DNA of 64,000 nt from Pseudomonadota bacterium (GTDB lineage Bacteria; Pseudomonadota; Gammaproteobacteria; Steroidobacterales; Steroidobacteraceae). Under the pieces are notes generated by a model. The model saw only the letters and a list, made by a program, of their open reading frames with translations, was not told the origin of the DNA and did no database searches. The stretch lies in assembly GCA_016720075.1 (NCBI GenBank), contig JADJXW010000002.1, positions 248,001-312,000 on the forward strand. The letters run 5' to 3'. The position numbers were made by a program, and so were the translations under genes. Positions within the stretch are counted from its first letter, which is position 1. Each line of letters starts with the position of its first letter. Positions 6,884 through 14,880 of this stretch are shown in pieces.

Positions 6884-9159
6884 GGTCGCCTGAGACCTCG
6901 TCCGACCTGCTGCCTCAGGCTGCCCGGCGGGACTTCCTGCGCGCGGGAGGCGCACTGGTCGTGGGGCTGTCGCTGGCTGCATGCGCGACGCCGGAAGGCT
7001 CCGGCGTTCGCAGCGGCATGCGCGCCCTGCCGCTGCGCCTGCGCGAACCGCAGTCCACACCGCCGGCGGCCGATCGCGTGGACAGCTTCCTGGTGATCCA
7101 CGAAGACAGCACCGTGACGCTCTACACCGGCTTCGCCGAACTGGGCCAGGGCACCACCACCTCGCTGCTGCAGATCGCCGCCGAGGAACTGGACCTGGGC
7201 ATGGACCAGATCCGCGCCGCACCGCTCGACACGCATCTTTCGCCCAACCAGGGCGGCACGTATTCCAGCGCCTCGGTGCAGCGCGGTCGACCGCAGATCA
7301 CCGCCGCCGCCGCGGAAGCCCGCCGGGCGCTGCTCGCGCTGGCGGCGACCCGCCTGGACGCCGATGTGGCACGGCTGAGCGTGGCGCGCGGCCGGGTGCG
7401 CGCGCGCAAGGGCGGCCGCAGCGTCAGCTACGGCGAGCTGATCGGCGGCCAGCGATTCGAGCTGTCGATCACCGGCAAGGCGCCGGTCAAGGCCAGCACC
7501 GAATACCGCCTGGTGGGGCAGAAACACAAGCGCGCCGATCTCGCCGCCAAGCTCACCGGCCAGCAGGTGTACATCCAGCAGCAACGCCTGCCGGGGATGC
7601 TGCATGCGCGCGTGATCCGTCCGCGGGGCCAGGCCGCCTATGGCGCGGGCGCCCGCGTGCTGCGCGTGGATGATTCCGCGCTGGCCTCGATACCCGGCGC
7701 GCGCCTGCTGCGGCGAAACGATTTCCTGGGAGTGGTCGCGCCGCTCGAGTGGGATGCGATACGAGCCGCGCAGGCGGTGATCGTCGAGTGGGAATCGCCA
7801 CCGACATTGCCAACGTCCGCGGGCCTGCACGCACAGATGCGCGCGGCCACTACCACCGACAACGTGGTGCTGGAGCGCGGTGACGTTCGCGTGGCGGCCG
7901 ACGAAGCCGCGGCCACCGTGGTGCAGCGGGGCAATGCGCCGTACCAGGCGCACGCACCGTTTGCGCCCAACTGCGCGCTCGCCGACATTCAGCCGGAAGG
8001 CGGACTGGTCATCTGCTCCTCGCAGGATGTCCACGCCGCACGCCGTGGCATCGCCGCGCTGGTGGGCCTGCCAGCGGAGAAGATCCGCGTGCAGTTCGGC
8101 GAGGGCGCGGGCACCTACGGCCACAGTTGCTACGACGATGTGGCGCAGGCGGCCGCGCTGCTGTCGCAGCTCGCGGGCAGCCCCGTGCGGGTTCAGTTCA
8201 TGCGCGCCGATGAACACGGCTGGGACACCTACGGCCCACCGCACGTGGGCGAAGCGCGCCTTGCCTGCGATGCGAACGGCCGACTCGTCGCTTACGAGTA
8301 TCACGGCTGGCAGCACAACTGGAGCCTGGTCGAAACCACCTCGCAGCTGGCAGGCGCGGCGCCCGCCACCGAATGGCCACCGGTCGCCGTGCAGGGCGTG
8401 AACGCGCTGGTCTGCGGCGGCATGTACAGCATCCCGAGCGTGAAACTGGTGAATCACCGGCTGCCGGGCCTGCAATACCTGCGCGGCGCCTGGCTGCGCT
8501 CGCCGCTCGACCTGGCCTTCGCCTTCGTCTCCGAGCAGGCCATCGACCAGCTCGCCGTGCAGTTGTCCATCGATCCGGTGGAAATGCGCCGGCGCAACGT
8601 GAAGGACGAACGCTGGCGTGGCGTGCTGGATGCGGTTGCCGAGGCCTCGCAGTGGAATGCCGCGCGCGTGCCGGGGCGTCTTGGCAACGAGCGCATCCGC
8701 CGCGGCCGCGGCGTGGGACTGGGCACGCACCTGATCTCCCATGGCGCCTCGGTGGCCGATATCGAAGTGAACCTGGACTCCGGACAGGTTCGCATCCTGC
8801 ACCTGTATGGCGCACTGGACGCGGGCCTGGTGGTCAATCCGCTGACCGTCGAGCACCAGATCGAGGGTCAGCTGGTGCAGACCGCCAGCCGCATGCTGCT
8901 CGAGGAAGTCCACTTCGATGCGGGCCGCGTGACCAGCCTGGATTGGGTGGGCTACCCCATCCTGCGCATGGACGCCTGTCCGGCGGTGACGCCGGTGGTG
9001 GTGCAACGGATGAACGAGCGCTCCACGGGAGCGGGCGAGGAAACCATGGCCGCGGCCGCGGCAGCCATCGCCAATGCCTTCTTCGATGCCACCGGTCGGC
9101 GCATGGAGCAGTTCCCGTTCACGCCGGAACGCGTGCTGGAAACCCTTAAGGCCGTATAA
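6880..9159 (+). CDS. Molybdenum-cofactor large subunit, IorB-type, with Tat-like signal
   Basis: 759 residues from ATG 6880, overlapping the small subunit by four bases; the longer frame upstream is rejected for that reason. Residues 16-36 hold an ARRDFLRAGG Tat motif and a hydrophobic segment ending in LAAC, so export is likely, possibly as a lipoprotein. Molybdenum-family signatures include AELGQGTTTSLLQIAAEEL near residue 86, GAGTYGHSCYDD near 410 (in place of the usual GGFG loop), and the catalytic Glu720 in STGAGEE. The family oxidises N-heterocycles or aldehydes in the cell envelope. No cytochrome gene lies next to it, although a cytochrome b is encoded in the divergent operon. Confidence 0.9.
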   Translation: MRSPETSSDLLPQAARRDFLRAGGALVVGLSLAACATPEGSGVRSGMRALPLRLREPQSTPPAADRVDSFLVIHEDSTVTLYTGFAELGQGTTTSLLQIAAEELDLGMDQIRAAPLDTHLSPNQGGTYSSASVQRGRPQITAAAAEARRALLALAATRLDADVARLSVARGRVRARKGGRSVSYGELIGGQRFELSITGKAPVKASTEYRLVGQKHKRADLAAKLTGQQVYIQQQRLPGMLHARVIRPRGQAAYGAGARVLRVDDSALASIPGARLLRRNDFLGVVAPLEWDAIRAAQAVIVEWESPPTLPTSAGLHAQMRAATTTDNVVLERGDVRVAADEAAATVVQRGNAPYQAHAPFAPNCALADIQPEGGLVICSSQDVHAARRGIAALVGLPAEKIRVQFGEGAGTYGHSCYDDVAQAAALLSQLAGSPVRVQFMRADEHGWDTYGPPHVGEARLACDANGRLVAYEYHGWQHNWSLVETTSQLAGAAPATEWPPVAVQGVNALVCGGMYSIPSVKLVNHRLPGLQYLRGAWLRSPLDLAFAFVSEQAIDQLAVQLSIDPVEMRRRNVKDERWRGVLDAVAEASQWNAARVPGRLGNERIRRGRGVGLGTHLISHGASVADIEVNLDSGQVRILHLYGALDAGLVVNPLTVEHQIEGQLVQTASRMLLEEVHFDAGRVTSLDWVGYPILRMDACPAVTPVVVQRMNERSTGAGEETMAAAAAAIANAFFDATGRRMEQFPFTPERVLETLKAV

Positions 9160-9250
9160 GCCAGCCGCCCGATCTTCGCCAAAATCGCGACAGCCTTCCC
9201 CGCATCGCCACAACCGGTTACCTTGGGCTCCTCCACCAAGGGAGAATCAA

Positions 9251-9751
9251 ATGGCAATCTGGGACAAGGACCCCGCGCAGCCGCAACCGGCCGCGACCTC
9301 CGCCCCGCCCCGTCCGGCAACGCCGACGGGCTCCGCACCGTTTCTCGACCCCGCCAAGGCGCCGAAGGAGCGCACTGACATGAAGGAATCTCTCATCGCT
9401 TCTGGCTTGTCCATCGAGGGCAAGATCATCGGCTCCGGCCACGTGCGCGTGGCGGGCAAGTTCAAGGGCGATGTACAGGTGGAAGGCAACCTGCATATCG
9501 ATTCCGGCGCTCGCGTCGAGGGCCAGGTGCGCGCCAGCGAAGTCATCGTCAGCGGTGAACTGCAGGGCAACATCGAAAGCGCCAAGCGCGTCGAGCTGCA
9601 GCAGGGCGGCACCATCACCGGCGACGTGAAGGCCGGGTCGCTGACCGTGGCTGCGGGGTCGCGCATGCGCGGCGCCGTGGACTTCGGCTTCGATGATGGC
9701 GCGCGCGCGGCAACGCTGCTCGCCGACAAGGGACGCAGCAACGTCGCATGA
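9251..9751 (+). CDS. Bactofilin-family polymer-forming protein
   Basis: 166 residues from ATG 9251, preceded by GGGAG. A proline-rich and alanine-rich N-terminal tail (about residues 1-40) leads into a bactofilin beta-helix domain (about 45-150). It shows the regular turns of that fold: IEGKIIGSGHVRVAGKFKGD, VQVEGNLHIDSGARVEGQV, VSGELQGNIES and GTITGDVKAGSLTV. Bactofilins polymerise without nucleotide and organise cell shape, stalks or polarity on the inner face of the membrane. The gene overlaps the zinc-ribbon gene downstream by four bases, so the two products are probably made together and may interact. The long upstream frame has no support. Confidence 0.9.
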   Translation: MAIWDKDPAQPQPAATSAPPRPATPTGSAPFLDPAKAPKERTDMKESLIASGLSIEGKIIGSGHVRVAGKFKGDVQVEGNLHIDSGARVEGQVRASEVIVSGELQGNIESAKRVELQQGGTITGDVKAGSLTVAAGSRMRGAVDFGFDDGARAATLLADKGRSNVA

Positions 9752-10122
9752 TCGGCGCACGCGCCGTTGTCCAGGGGGCAGGTGCCACGCGCACTTGCCC
9801 GCACTGCCGGGCCACGATCCTGGAGAGCGCGATCGTCTGCCCGGGATGCCGGCATCACCTGCGCTTCGACAAGGACGCTAAACCCGGCGGCGCGGTTGCC
9901 ACGCACACCGCGTGGCAGATCGAGGGCACCATCGACGCCGAGCGCACCGACTCGACTTCGGAATATTCCATCCTCGTCACTGTGCGCAACGAGCGCAACG
10001 AGGAGATCGCCCGGCAGATCATCAACGTGGGCGCGCTGCAGGGCGTGGAACGGCGCACCTTCTCGCTGTCCATCGAGATGTCGGATCCGAAAACGCCCGT
10101 CCCGCCACCTCGCCGGCGCTGA
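9748..10122 (+). CDS. Zinc-ribbon protein coupled to bactofilin
   Basis: 124 residues. Two CxxC pairs, CPHC near residue 17 and CPGC near 31, make a short zinc ribbon. A beta-rich domain follows (about residues 50-115, WQIEGTIDAERTDSTSEYSI and beyond) without membrane segments, and the end is basic, PPPRRR. The start overlaps the bactofilin stop in an ATGA junction, and the stop lies four bases before the DUF938 gene. I do not know a defined function. The coupling suggests that it modulates or decorates the bactofilin polymer. Zinc binding is inferred from the cysteine spacing only. Confidence 0.8.
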   Translation: MIGARAVVQGAGATRTCPHCRATILESAIVCPGCRHHLRFDKDAKPGGAVATHTAWQIEGTIDAERTDSTSEYSILVTVRNERNEEIARQIINVGALQGVERRTFSLSIEMSDPKTPVPPPRRR

Positions 10123-10126
10123 CACC

Positions 10127-10729
10127 TTGGAACTGAATACTTCCGCGGCTGCGGAAAGAAACAAGCAGCCCATCCTCGCCGAACTGCGCCAACTGCTGCC
10201 CGCTTCGGGACGCGTGCTGGAGATCGCCTCGGGCACCGGCCAGCACGTGGAATATTTCGCGCGCGAGATGCCGGGCCTTGCATGGCAACCCACTGATCGT
10301 GACGACGCGGACCTGGCGCAGATCGATGCGCGCCGCCGTCAATCGGGCCTCGCCAACATCCTTCCCGCGCTGCGACTCGACGTGCTCGAGCAGCCCTGGC
10401 GCATGGCCAGGCAGGTCGACGCGGTGCTGTGCATCAACATGATCCACATCTCGCCGTGGGAAACGACGACGGCGCTGTTCAGCGGCGCCGAGCGACTCAC
10501 GGCCGCAGGCTCCGGGCAGGTGATCCTCTACGGCCCTTTTCGCGAAGGCGGGCTGCATACGGCGCCATCGAACGAGGAGTTCGATGGCTGGCTGAAGGAA
10601 AAGGACGCGCGCTTCGGCGTGCGCAACCTGGAAGACGTGGAAGCCGTGGCTGACGAGCACGGCTTCACGCGCGCGCACCTGGCGCGCCTGCCGGCCAACA
10701 ACCTGCTACTGGGCTTTCGCCGCCGCTGA
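10127..10729 (+). CDS. DUF938-family SAM-dependent methyltransferase-like protein
   Basis: 200 residues if the TTG at 10127 is used; it lies four bases after the zinc-ribbon stop and no ATG is available before the conserved core. The product starts ELNTSAAAERNKQPILAEL, which matches the usual start of DUF938 proteins (sites for AAERNKxPIL). The SAM loop LEIASGTGQHVEYFA is near residue 30, then INMIHISPWE near residue 103 and YGPFREGG near 130, all typical of this family. The substrate is unknown; the mammalian relative METTL26 is also uncharacterised. The 3' end overlaps that of the convergent aminopeptidase gene by 24 bases. Confidence 0.88.
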   Translation: MELNTSAAAERNKQPILAELRQLLPASGRVLEIASGTGQHVEYFAREMPGLAWQPTDRDDADLAQIDARRRQSGLANILPALRLDVLEQPWRMARQVDAVLCINMIHISPWETTTALFSGAERLTAAGSGQVILYGPFREGGLHTAPSNEEFDGWLKEKDARFGVRNLEDVEAVADEHGFTRAHLARLPANNLLLGFRRR

Positions 10730-12634
10730 CTGCACGACCTTGTCGACGCTGCCCACCGTCACCGAGTGGTAACCGGGACGTGCGGTGGCGTAGGTGCGCT
10801 GCGCGAGCGCCCTGCCCCAGTCTCCCTGCGCCATCAGATCCCGGTAAAGCGGCAGAGCGAATTTGCGGCGACCCATGCTGGTGAGGAAGTCCTCCAGGTT
10901 GGTCACCGCAGGCGAGTAGCGGTTGGCGACGGCCAGCCGCAACCAGGCGAAACGCACTTCGCTGTTGCGCTGCGCGTCGAGGTTCATGACCTGCGCCAGC
11001 GAGGCCAACTGCGCAGCGGAAAGCTTGCGCGGCAGCCGGTTGAGAAACCGCACCCGCTCCGTGTAGCTCCATGCACTCACCTGCTCGGCGGCGATGCCTC
11101 TCGTGGCGAATGCCGCGGCGCGCTGGTCGACTGCCGCGAGCAGCGCCGAAGAAACGTGCACGGCATTGTCGGGCAGACCCGGCTGGTACACCCATTCGTC
11201 CAGCTTCAGCTTCTTCTCAAGCTCAGCATCGGCCTTGATCAGGTTCGCGCGCAGGTCGGTGAGGAAACCGGCCGAGGTCTGCGGCTGGAAGGCATGGCGA
11301 TCGAAATAGGCCTTCAGGTAGGCATCCCAGCGCTCGCGGCCCACCGCCGCTTCGATGGTGCGCAGGAACGTGGCGCCCTTCACGTAGGCGATTTCGGTCA
11401 TGCCGTCATCGGGATTGCGGCCGGCAAGTTCCAGGTGCAGGCGCGTGTCGGCGGACTGCGGTCCACCCAGATCCTTGATGGTGCCCTGCAGCTCGTCCCA
11501 GGAAAGGTCGGCCAGCATGTCGGCCGTTTCCCTGCCGTACACCTTCTCCATGATGCGGTTTTCGAAATAGACCGTGAACCCCTCGTTCAGCCAGAAATCC
11601 GCCCAGGTGGCATTGGTGACGAGATTGCCCGACCAGCTGTGCGCCAGCTCATGCGCCACCAGGCTGACCAGCGAACGGTCGCCGGCGATGATGGTGGGAG
11701 TGGCGAAGGTGAGGCGCGGATTCTCCATGCCGCCGAAGGGGAACGACGGCGGCAGCACCAGCAGGTCGTAGCGACCCCAGCGATACGCGCCGTAGAGGGA
11801 CTCGGCGGCCGCGACCATCTTCTCGAGGTCGGCCAGTTCATTGGCAGCTGCCGCGAGCCGCGAGGGCTCGGTGTACACGCCGGTGCGCGCGCCCAGCGAC
11901 TGGAAATCCAGCTCGCCGATGCCGACCGCGATCAGGTACGGCGCCACCGGTTGATCCATGCGGTAGCGCCACTCGCGCTGGCCACCGGCGATCTCGCGCG
12001 GTTCGGCAGTGCGCTCGCCGCTCATCACGACGGTGAGCGCCGCGGGCGCGCGGATCGTGGCTTCCCAGGTCTGGCGGATGCCGGGGCTGTCCTGAGTGGG
12101 CACCCAGCTGCGCGTGAGGATGGCCTGGCCCTGACTGAACAGGTACGGCTGCTTGCCACCGGCCGTCTGCGCAGGCGCCAGCCACTGCAGCGCATCGGCA
12201 TCGGGACTGCTGGAATACGCCACGACCACGCGACGCGCGGCCCCCAGCTCGATGCGAAGCGCCGACCCCAGGACCGGAACGGCGGCCTCGAGCCGGAAGG
12301 TGAGGTCCTTGCCCTCGCCATCGCGCACCGACTGGATGTTGAGCCGGCTGGTGTCGAGGGAGAGCAGCGGTTCGGCGCCCTCGGCCAGGATCTCGAGCGT
12401 GGCCGTGCCCTGCATCGTCCGCTTTTCGAAATCCGCCGTGAGATCGAGCATCACATGCGTGACCCGCGCCACCGCGGGATCGGCATGGGAATGGATGTCG
12501 CGGGCATCCGGCGTGGTGAGCACCTGCGCCACGGCCTTGGTGGCCGAGGACTTCGCAGGCCCGGCGTCGCGTGACTGACATGCAACCAGTGAGCCGGCGA
12601 CCAGCGCCAGCACGATGAAAGTGTATTTGCGCAT
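10706..12634 (-). CDS. M1-family metalloaminopeptidase (leukotriene A4 hydrolase-like), exported lipoprotein
   Basis: 642 residues. A signal peptide ending in LVAGSLVAC fits a lipobox with Cys19. The M1 core has the exopeptidase motif GGMEN near residue 300 and the zinc site HELAHSW with the distal NEGF glutamate beginning near residue 327. The C-terminal helical region resembles the leukotriene A4 hydrolase C-terminal domain, and bacterial members act as aminopeptidases. With a lipid anchor it would work in the periplasm on peptides. The gene is on its own, convergent with DUF938 and divergent from the ABC transporter; 49 bases separate the two start codons. Confidence 0.93.
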   Translation of the reverse strand: MRKYTFIVLALVAGSLVACQSRDAGPAKSSATKAVAQVLTTPDARDIHSHADPAVARVTHVMLDLTADFEKRTMQGTATLEILAEGAEPLLSLDTSRLNIQSVRDGEGKDLTFRLEAAVPVLGSALRIELGAARRVVVAYSSSPDADALQWLAPAQTAGGKQPYLFSQGQAILTRSWVPTQDSPGIRQTWEATIRAPAALTVVMSGERTAEPREIAGGQREWRYRMDQPVAPYLIAVGIGELDFQSLGARTGVYTEPSRLAAAANELADLEKMVAAAESLYGAYRWGRYDLLVLPPSFPFGGMENPRLTFATPTIIAGDRSLVSLVAHELAHSWSGNLVTNATWADFWLNEGFTVYFENRIMEKVYGRETADMLADLSWDELQGTIKDLGGPQSADTRLHLELAGRNPDDGMTEIAYVKGATFLRTIEAAVGRERWDAYLKAYFDRHAFQPQTSAGFLTDLRANLIKADAELEKKLKLDEWVYQPGLPDNAVHVSSALLAAVDQRAAAFATRGIAAEQVSAWSYTERVRFLNRLPRKLSAAQLASLAQVMNLDAQRNSEVRFAWLRLAVANRYSPAVTNLEDFLTSMGRRKFALPLYRDLMAQGDWGRALAQRTYATARPGYHSVTVGSVDKVVQSAAAKAQ

Positions 12635-12670
12635 GGCGCAGAAGATAGCAGGCAGCGCGGTTCTTCAGCG

Positions 12671-12676
12671 TAGAAT
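12671..12676 (+). promoter_or_regulatory. TAGAAT -10-like box seven bases before GTG start
   Basis: TAGAAT is followed after seven bases by GTG 12684 of the ABC ATPase, and no ribosome site lies between them. This again fits a leaderless start. The -35 region is not convincing. Confidence 0.35.
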
Positions 12677-12683
12677 TGCCGTC

Positions 12684-13607
12684 GTGCCTGCCGTCCTTTG
12701 CATCGAAAACCTGGGCAAGACGTATCCCGGCGGGCTCACCGCGCTCAAGTCGGTGAACCTCACCATCCAGCAGGGCGAAATCTTCGCGCTGCTGGGCCCC
12801 AACGGCGCGGGCAAGACCACCCTGATCGGCATCGTCTGCGGACTGGTCAACGCCACCACCGGCAGGGTGCTGGCCGCTGGCCACGACGTGAAGCGCGAAC
12901 CCCGCGCCGCCCGCAGGCTCATCGGACTGGTGCCACAGGAACTGGCCACGGAAGCCTTCGAAACCGTCGAGGCCGCGGTGAAGTTCAGCCGGGGACTCTA
13001 CGGGCACCCGCCGGATCAGGCGCTGGTGGAGCGCGTGCTGCGCCGGCTGACGCTGTGGGACAAGCGCGATACGAAGATCATGGCGCTGTCGGGCGGCATG
13101 AAGCGCCGCGTGATGATCGCCAAGGCGCTGGTGCACGAACCGAAGATCCTCTTCCTCGACGAGCCCTCGGCCGGCGTCGACGTGGAACTGCGCCGCGACA
13201 TGTGGCAGGCCGTGCGCGACCTGCGCGATGCCGGCGTCACGATCATCCTCACCACGCACTACATCGAGGAAGCCGAGGAGATGGCCGATCGCATCGGCGT
13301 CATCAACAAGGGCGAACTCATCCTGGTGGAAGACAAGACCGAGCTCATGCGCAAGCTGGGTCGCCGCGAACTGCGCCTGCACCTGACCGACGCGCTGCAT
13401 GAGGTGCCTTCCCCGCTGGCGGCGTACTCGCTGACCCTGATCGATGGCGGCCTGACGCTGGTGTTCAGCTTCACGGACGAGGCCGGACAGGAACGCATCC
13501 CCACGCTGCTGCGCGATGTGTCGCTGGCGGGGCTGAATTTCCGGGACCTGCAGACCCAGCAGACCTCGCTGGAGGATATCTTCGTGTCGCTGGTGAAGGA
13601 GCGCTGA
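12684..13607 (+). CDS. ABC-2-type transporter, ATP-binding subunit
   Basis: 307 residues from GTG 12684; the longer reading from 12615 would run into the divergent aminopeptidase start and is not used. Walker A is GPNGAGKTT (about residues 37-45), the signature LSGGMKRR is near 134, and Walker B ILFLDEPSAGVD near 154, followed by the H-loop TTHYIEEAE. The last 80 residues are the regulatory tail found in YadG/DrrA-type ATPases. The stop overlaps the permease start by one base. The pair resembles YadGH, a two-gene exporter of unknown substrate, and the ATPase would work as a homodimer at the inner membrane. Confidence 0.93.
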   Translation: MPAVLCIENLGKTYPGGLTALKSVNLTIQQGEIFALLGPNGAGKTTLIGIVCGLVNATTGRVLAAGHDVKREPRAARRLIGLVPQELATEAFETVEAAVKFSRGLYGHPPDQALVERVLRRLTLWDKRDTKIMALSGGMKRRVMIAKALVHEPKILFLDEPSAGVDVELRRDMWQAVRDLRDAGVTIILTTHYIEEAEEMADRIGVINKGELILVEDKTELMRKLGRRELRLHLTDALHEVPSPLAAYSLTLIDGGLTLVFSFTDEAGQERIPTLLRDVSLAGLNFRDLQTQQTSLEDIFVSLVKER

Positions 13608-14368
13608 TGAACTGGCACGCGGTCCGCGCCATCTACCGGTTCGAAATGGCCCGCACCTTCCGCACGGTGGTGCAGAGCATCCTGACGCCGGTGCTCACCA
13701 CGTCGCTGTATTTCGTGGTGTTCGGCTCGGCCATCGGCTCGCGCATGACCGACATCGACGGCATCCCGTTCGCGGCCTTCATCGTGCCGGGCCTGGTGAT
13801 GCTGTCGGTGCTCACCGAGAGCATCGGCAATGCCTCGTTCGGCATCTATTTCCCGAAGTGGTCGGGCACGATCTACGAGCTGCTTTCGGCGCCGGTCTCC
13901 ACCGCCGAGATCGTGCTGGGCTACGTGGGCGCCGCGGCCACCAAGTCGATCATGATCGGCCTGATCATCCTGGCCACCTCGGCCTTCTTCGTGCCGCTGT
14001 CGGTGCTGCATCCGCTGATGATGCTGGGCTTCCTGGCGCTGACCGCCCTCACCTTCAGCCTGTTCGGGTTCCTGCTGGGGATCTGGGCCACCAGCTGGGA
14101 AAAGCTGCAGTTCGTGCCGGCGCTGATCATCACGCCGCTGACGTTCCTGGGTGGCAGTTTCTATTCAATAGACATGCTGCCACCGGTATGGCGCACCATC
14201 ACGCTGTTCAATCCGGTGGTGTACCTGATCAGCGGCTTTCGCTGGAGCTTCTACGGGCAGTCCGCCATCAACCCGCTGGTGAGCATCACGATGGTGGTGC
14301 TGATCATGGTGGTGTGCCTGGCGCTGATCGCCTGGATCATCCGCTCGGGATGGAGGCTGCGGCACTGA
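13607..14368 (+). CDS. ABC-2-type transporter, permease subunit (YadH-like)
   Basis: 253 residues with about six membrane helices and the ABC-2 signature region (EKLQFVPALIITPLTFLGG, then a YSIDMLPP loop and LFNPVVYLISGFRWSFYG) near residues 165-215. The start codon overlaps the ATPase stop in a TGATG junction, so translation is coupled. It would dimerise with the ATPase to form an exporter. The family includes YadH, NodJ and drug or polysaccharide exporters; no neighbouring gene shows the cargo. A GC-rich hairpin follows the stop. Confidence 0.92.
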   Translation: MNWHAVRAIYRFEMARTFRTVVQSILTPVLTTSLYFVVFGSAIGSRMTDIDGIPFAAFIVPGLVMLSVLTESIGNASFGIYFPKWSGTIYELLSAPVSTAEIVLGYVGAAATKSIMIGLIILATSAFFVPLSVLHPLMMLGFLALTALTFSLFGFLLGIWATSWEKLQFVPALIITPLTFLGGSFYSIDMLPPVWRTITLFNPVVYLISGFRWSFYGQSAINPLVSITMVVLIMVVCLALIAWIIRSGWRLRH

Positions 14369-14374
14369 ACCGCA

Positions 14375-14400
14375 GCGGGGGCGGCCGTTCAGCCGCCCGC
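14375..14400. terminator. GC-rich hairpin between convergent genes
   Basis: GCGGGGGCGGC, a six-base loop, then GCCGCCCGC form a strong stem with bulged G residues. It lies just after the permease stop and overlaps the last codons of the convergent hypothetical gene. No T-tract follows, so intrinsic termination is uncertain. Confidence 0.4.
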
Positions 14401-14784
14401 GGCAATCCGAAGCGAGGGACGTGCCGGGAGAACTTCCCGGGCCGGTTCGCTGACCGCAGGATCTTCGACCTTGGCAGGCGCTTCAACCGGCAGGGACTGC
14501 AGCAGCGGGAACGGATCGCCCCCACGCAGGCAGCGTCCGCTGTTGGTAAGCCAGCGCTCGATGTGCTGGCGGAAGCGCGCGATGGCGTCATTGCGCAGAC
14601 CGGAAACCAGCGCCTCGCTCTTTTCCTGGCCCTTGTTGACCTGCCACCACCACTGCAGCCGGTCGACACGCGCGCCTTCAAGATAGGTGAACGTAATGGT
14701 GAAATGGCGACCACGATCCGTGGCCGGCAATTCGGCGAAGGCAAAATATGCCTCAACCGCGCGTGGCAGTTCTATCAGCGTCAT
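14389..14784 (-). CDS. Hypothetical protein
   Basis: 131 residues from ATG 14784 (MTLIELPRAVEAYFAFAELP); a start 57 bases further upstream is possible but its extra residues look non-coding. I do not recognise the family. The first 90 residues have mixed alpha and beta character with WWWQVNKGQEKSEALVSGLRNDAIARFRQHIERWL, and the last 40 are rich in proline and alanine. There are no signal peptide, membrane helix or metal motifs. It stands alone between the ABC exporter and the alkaline phosphatase. The AT-rich bases 14842-14880 upstream could hold its promoter. Confidence 0.6.
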   Translation of the reverse strand: MTLIELPRAVEAYFAFAELPATDRGRHFTITFTYLEGARVDRLQWWWQVNKGQEKSEALVSGLRNDAIARFRQHIERWLTNSGRCLRGGDPFPLLQSLPVEAPAKVEDPAVSEPAREVLPARPSLRIAAGG

Positions 14785-14880
14785 AACCCGGAGAGTCGCA
14801 ACCTTGAGTCGGAATCCGTGACGGTGGTGCAGCCCAATCATAGCATCGTGCGTCGCGTCGCAACATAGCGACGAAAAAAT

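Noticed and set aside
6838..9213. 791-codon minus-strand open frame opposite the IorB-like gene
   Set aside because: Antisense shadow: repeated His, Arg and Gln composition and no family match by eye.
10766..12574. 602-codon plus-strand open frame opposite the M1 aminopeptidase
   Set aside because: Antisense shadow of a gene with the complete zinc motif.
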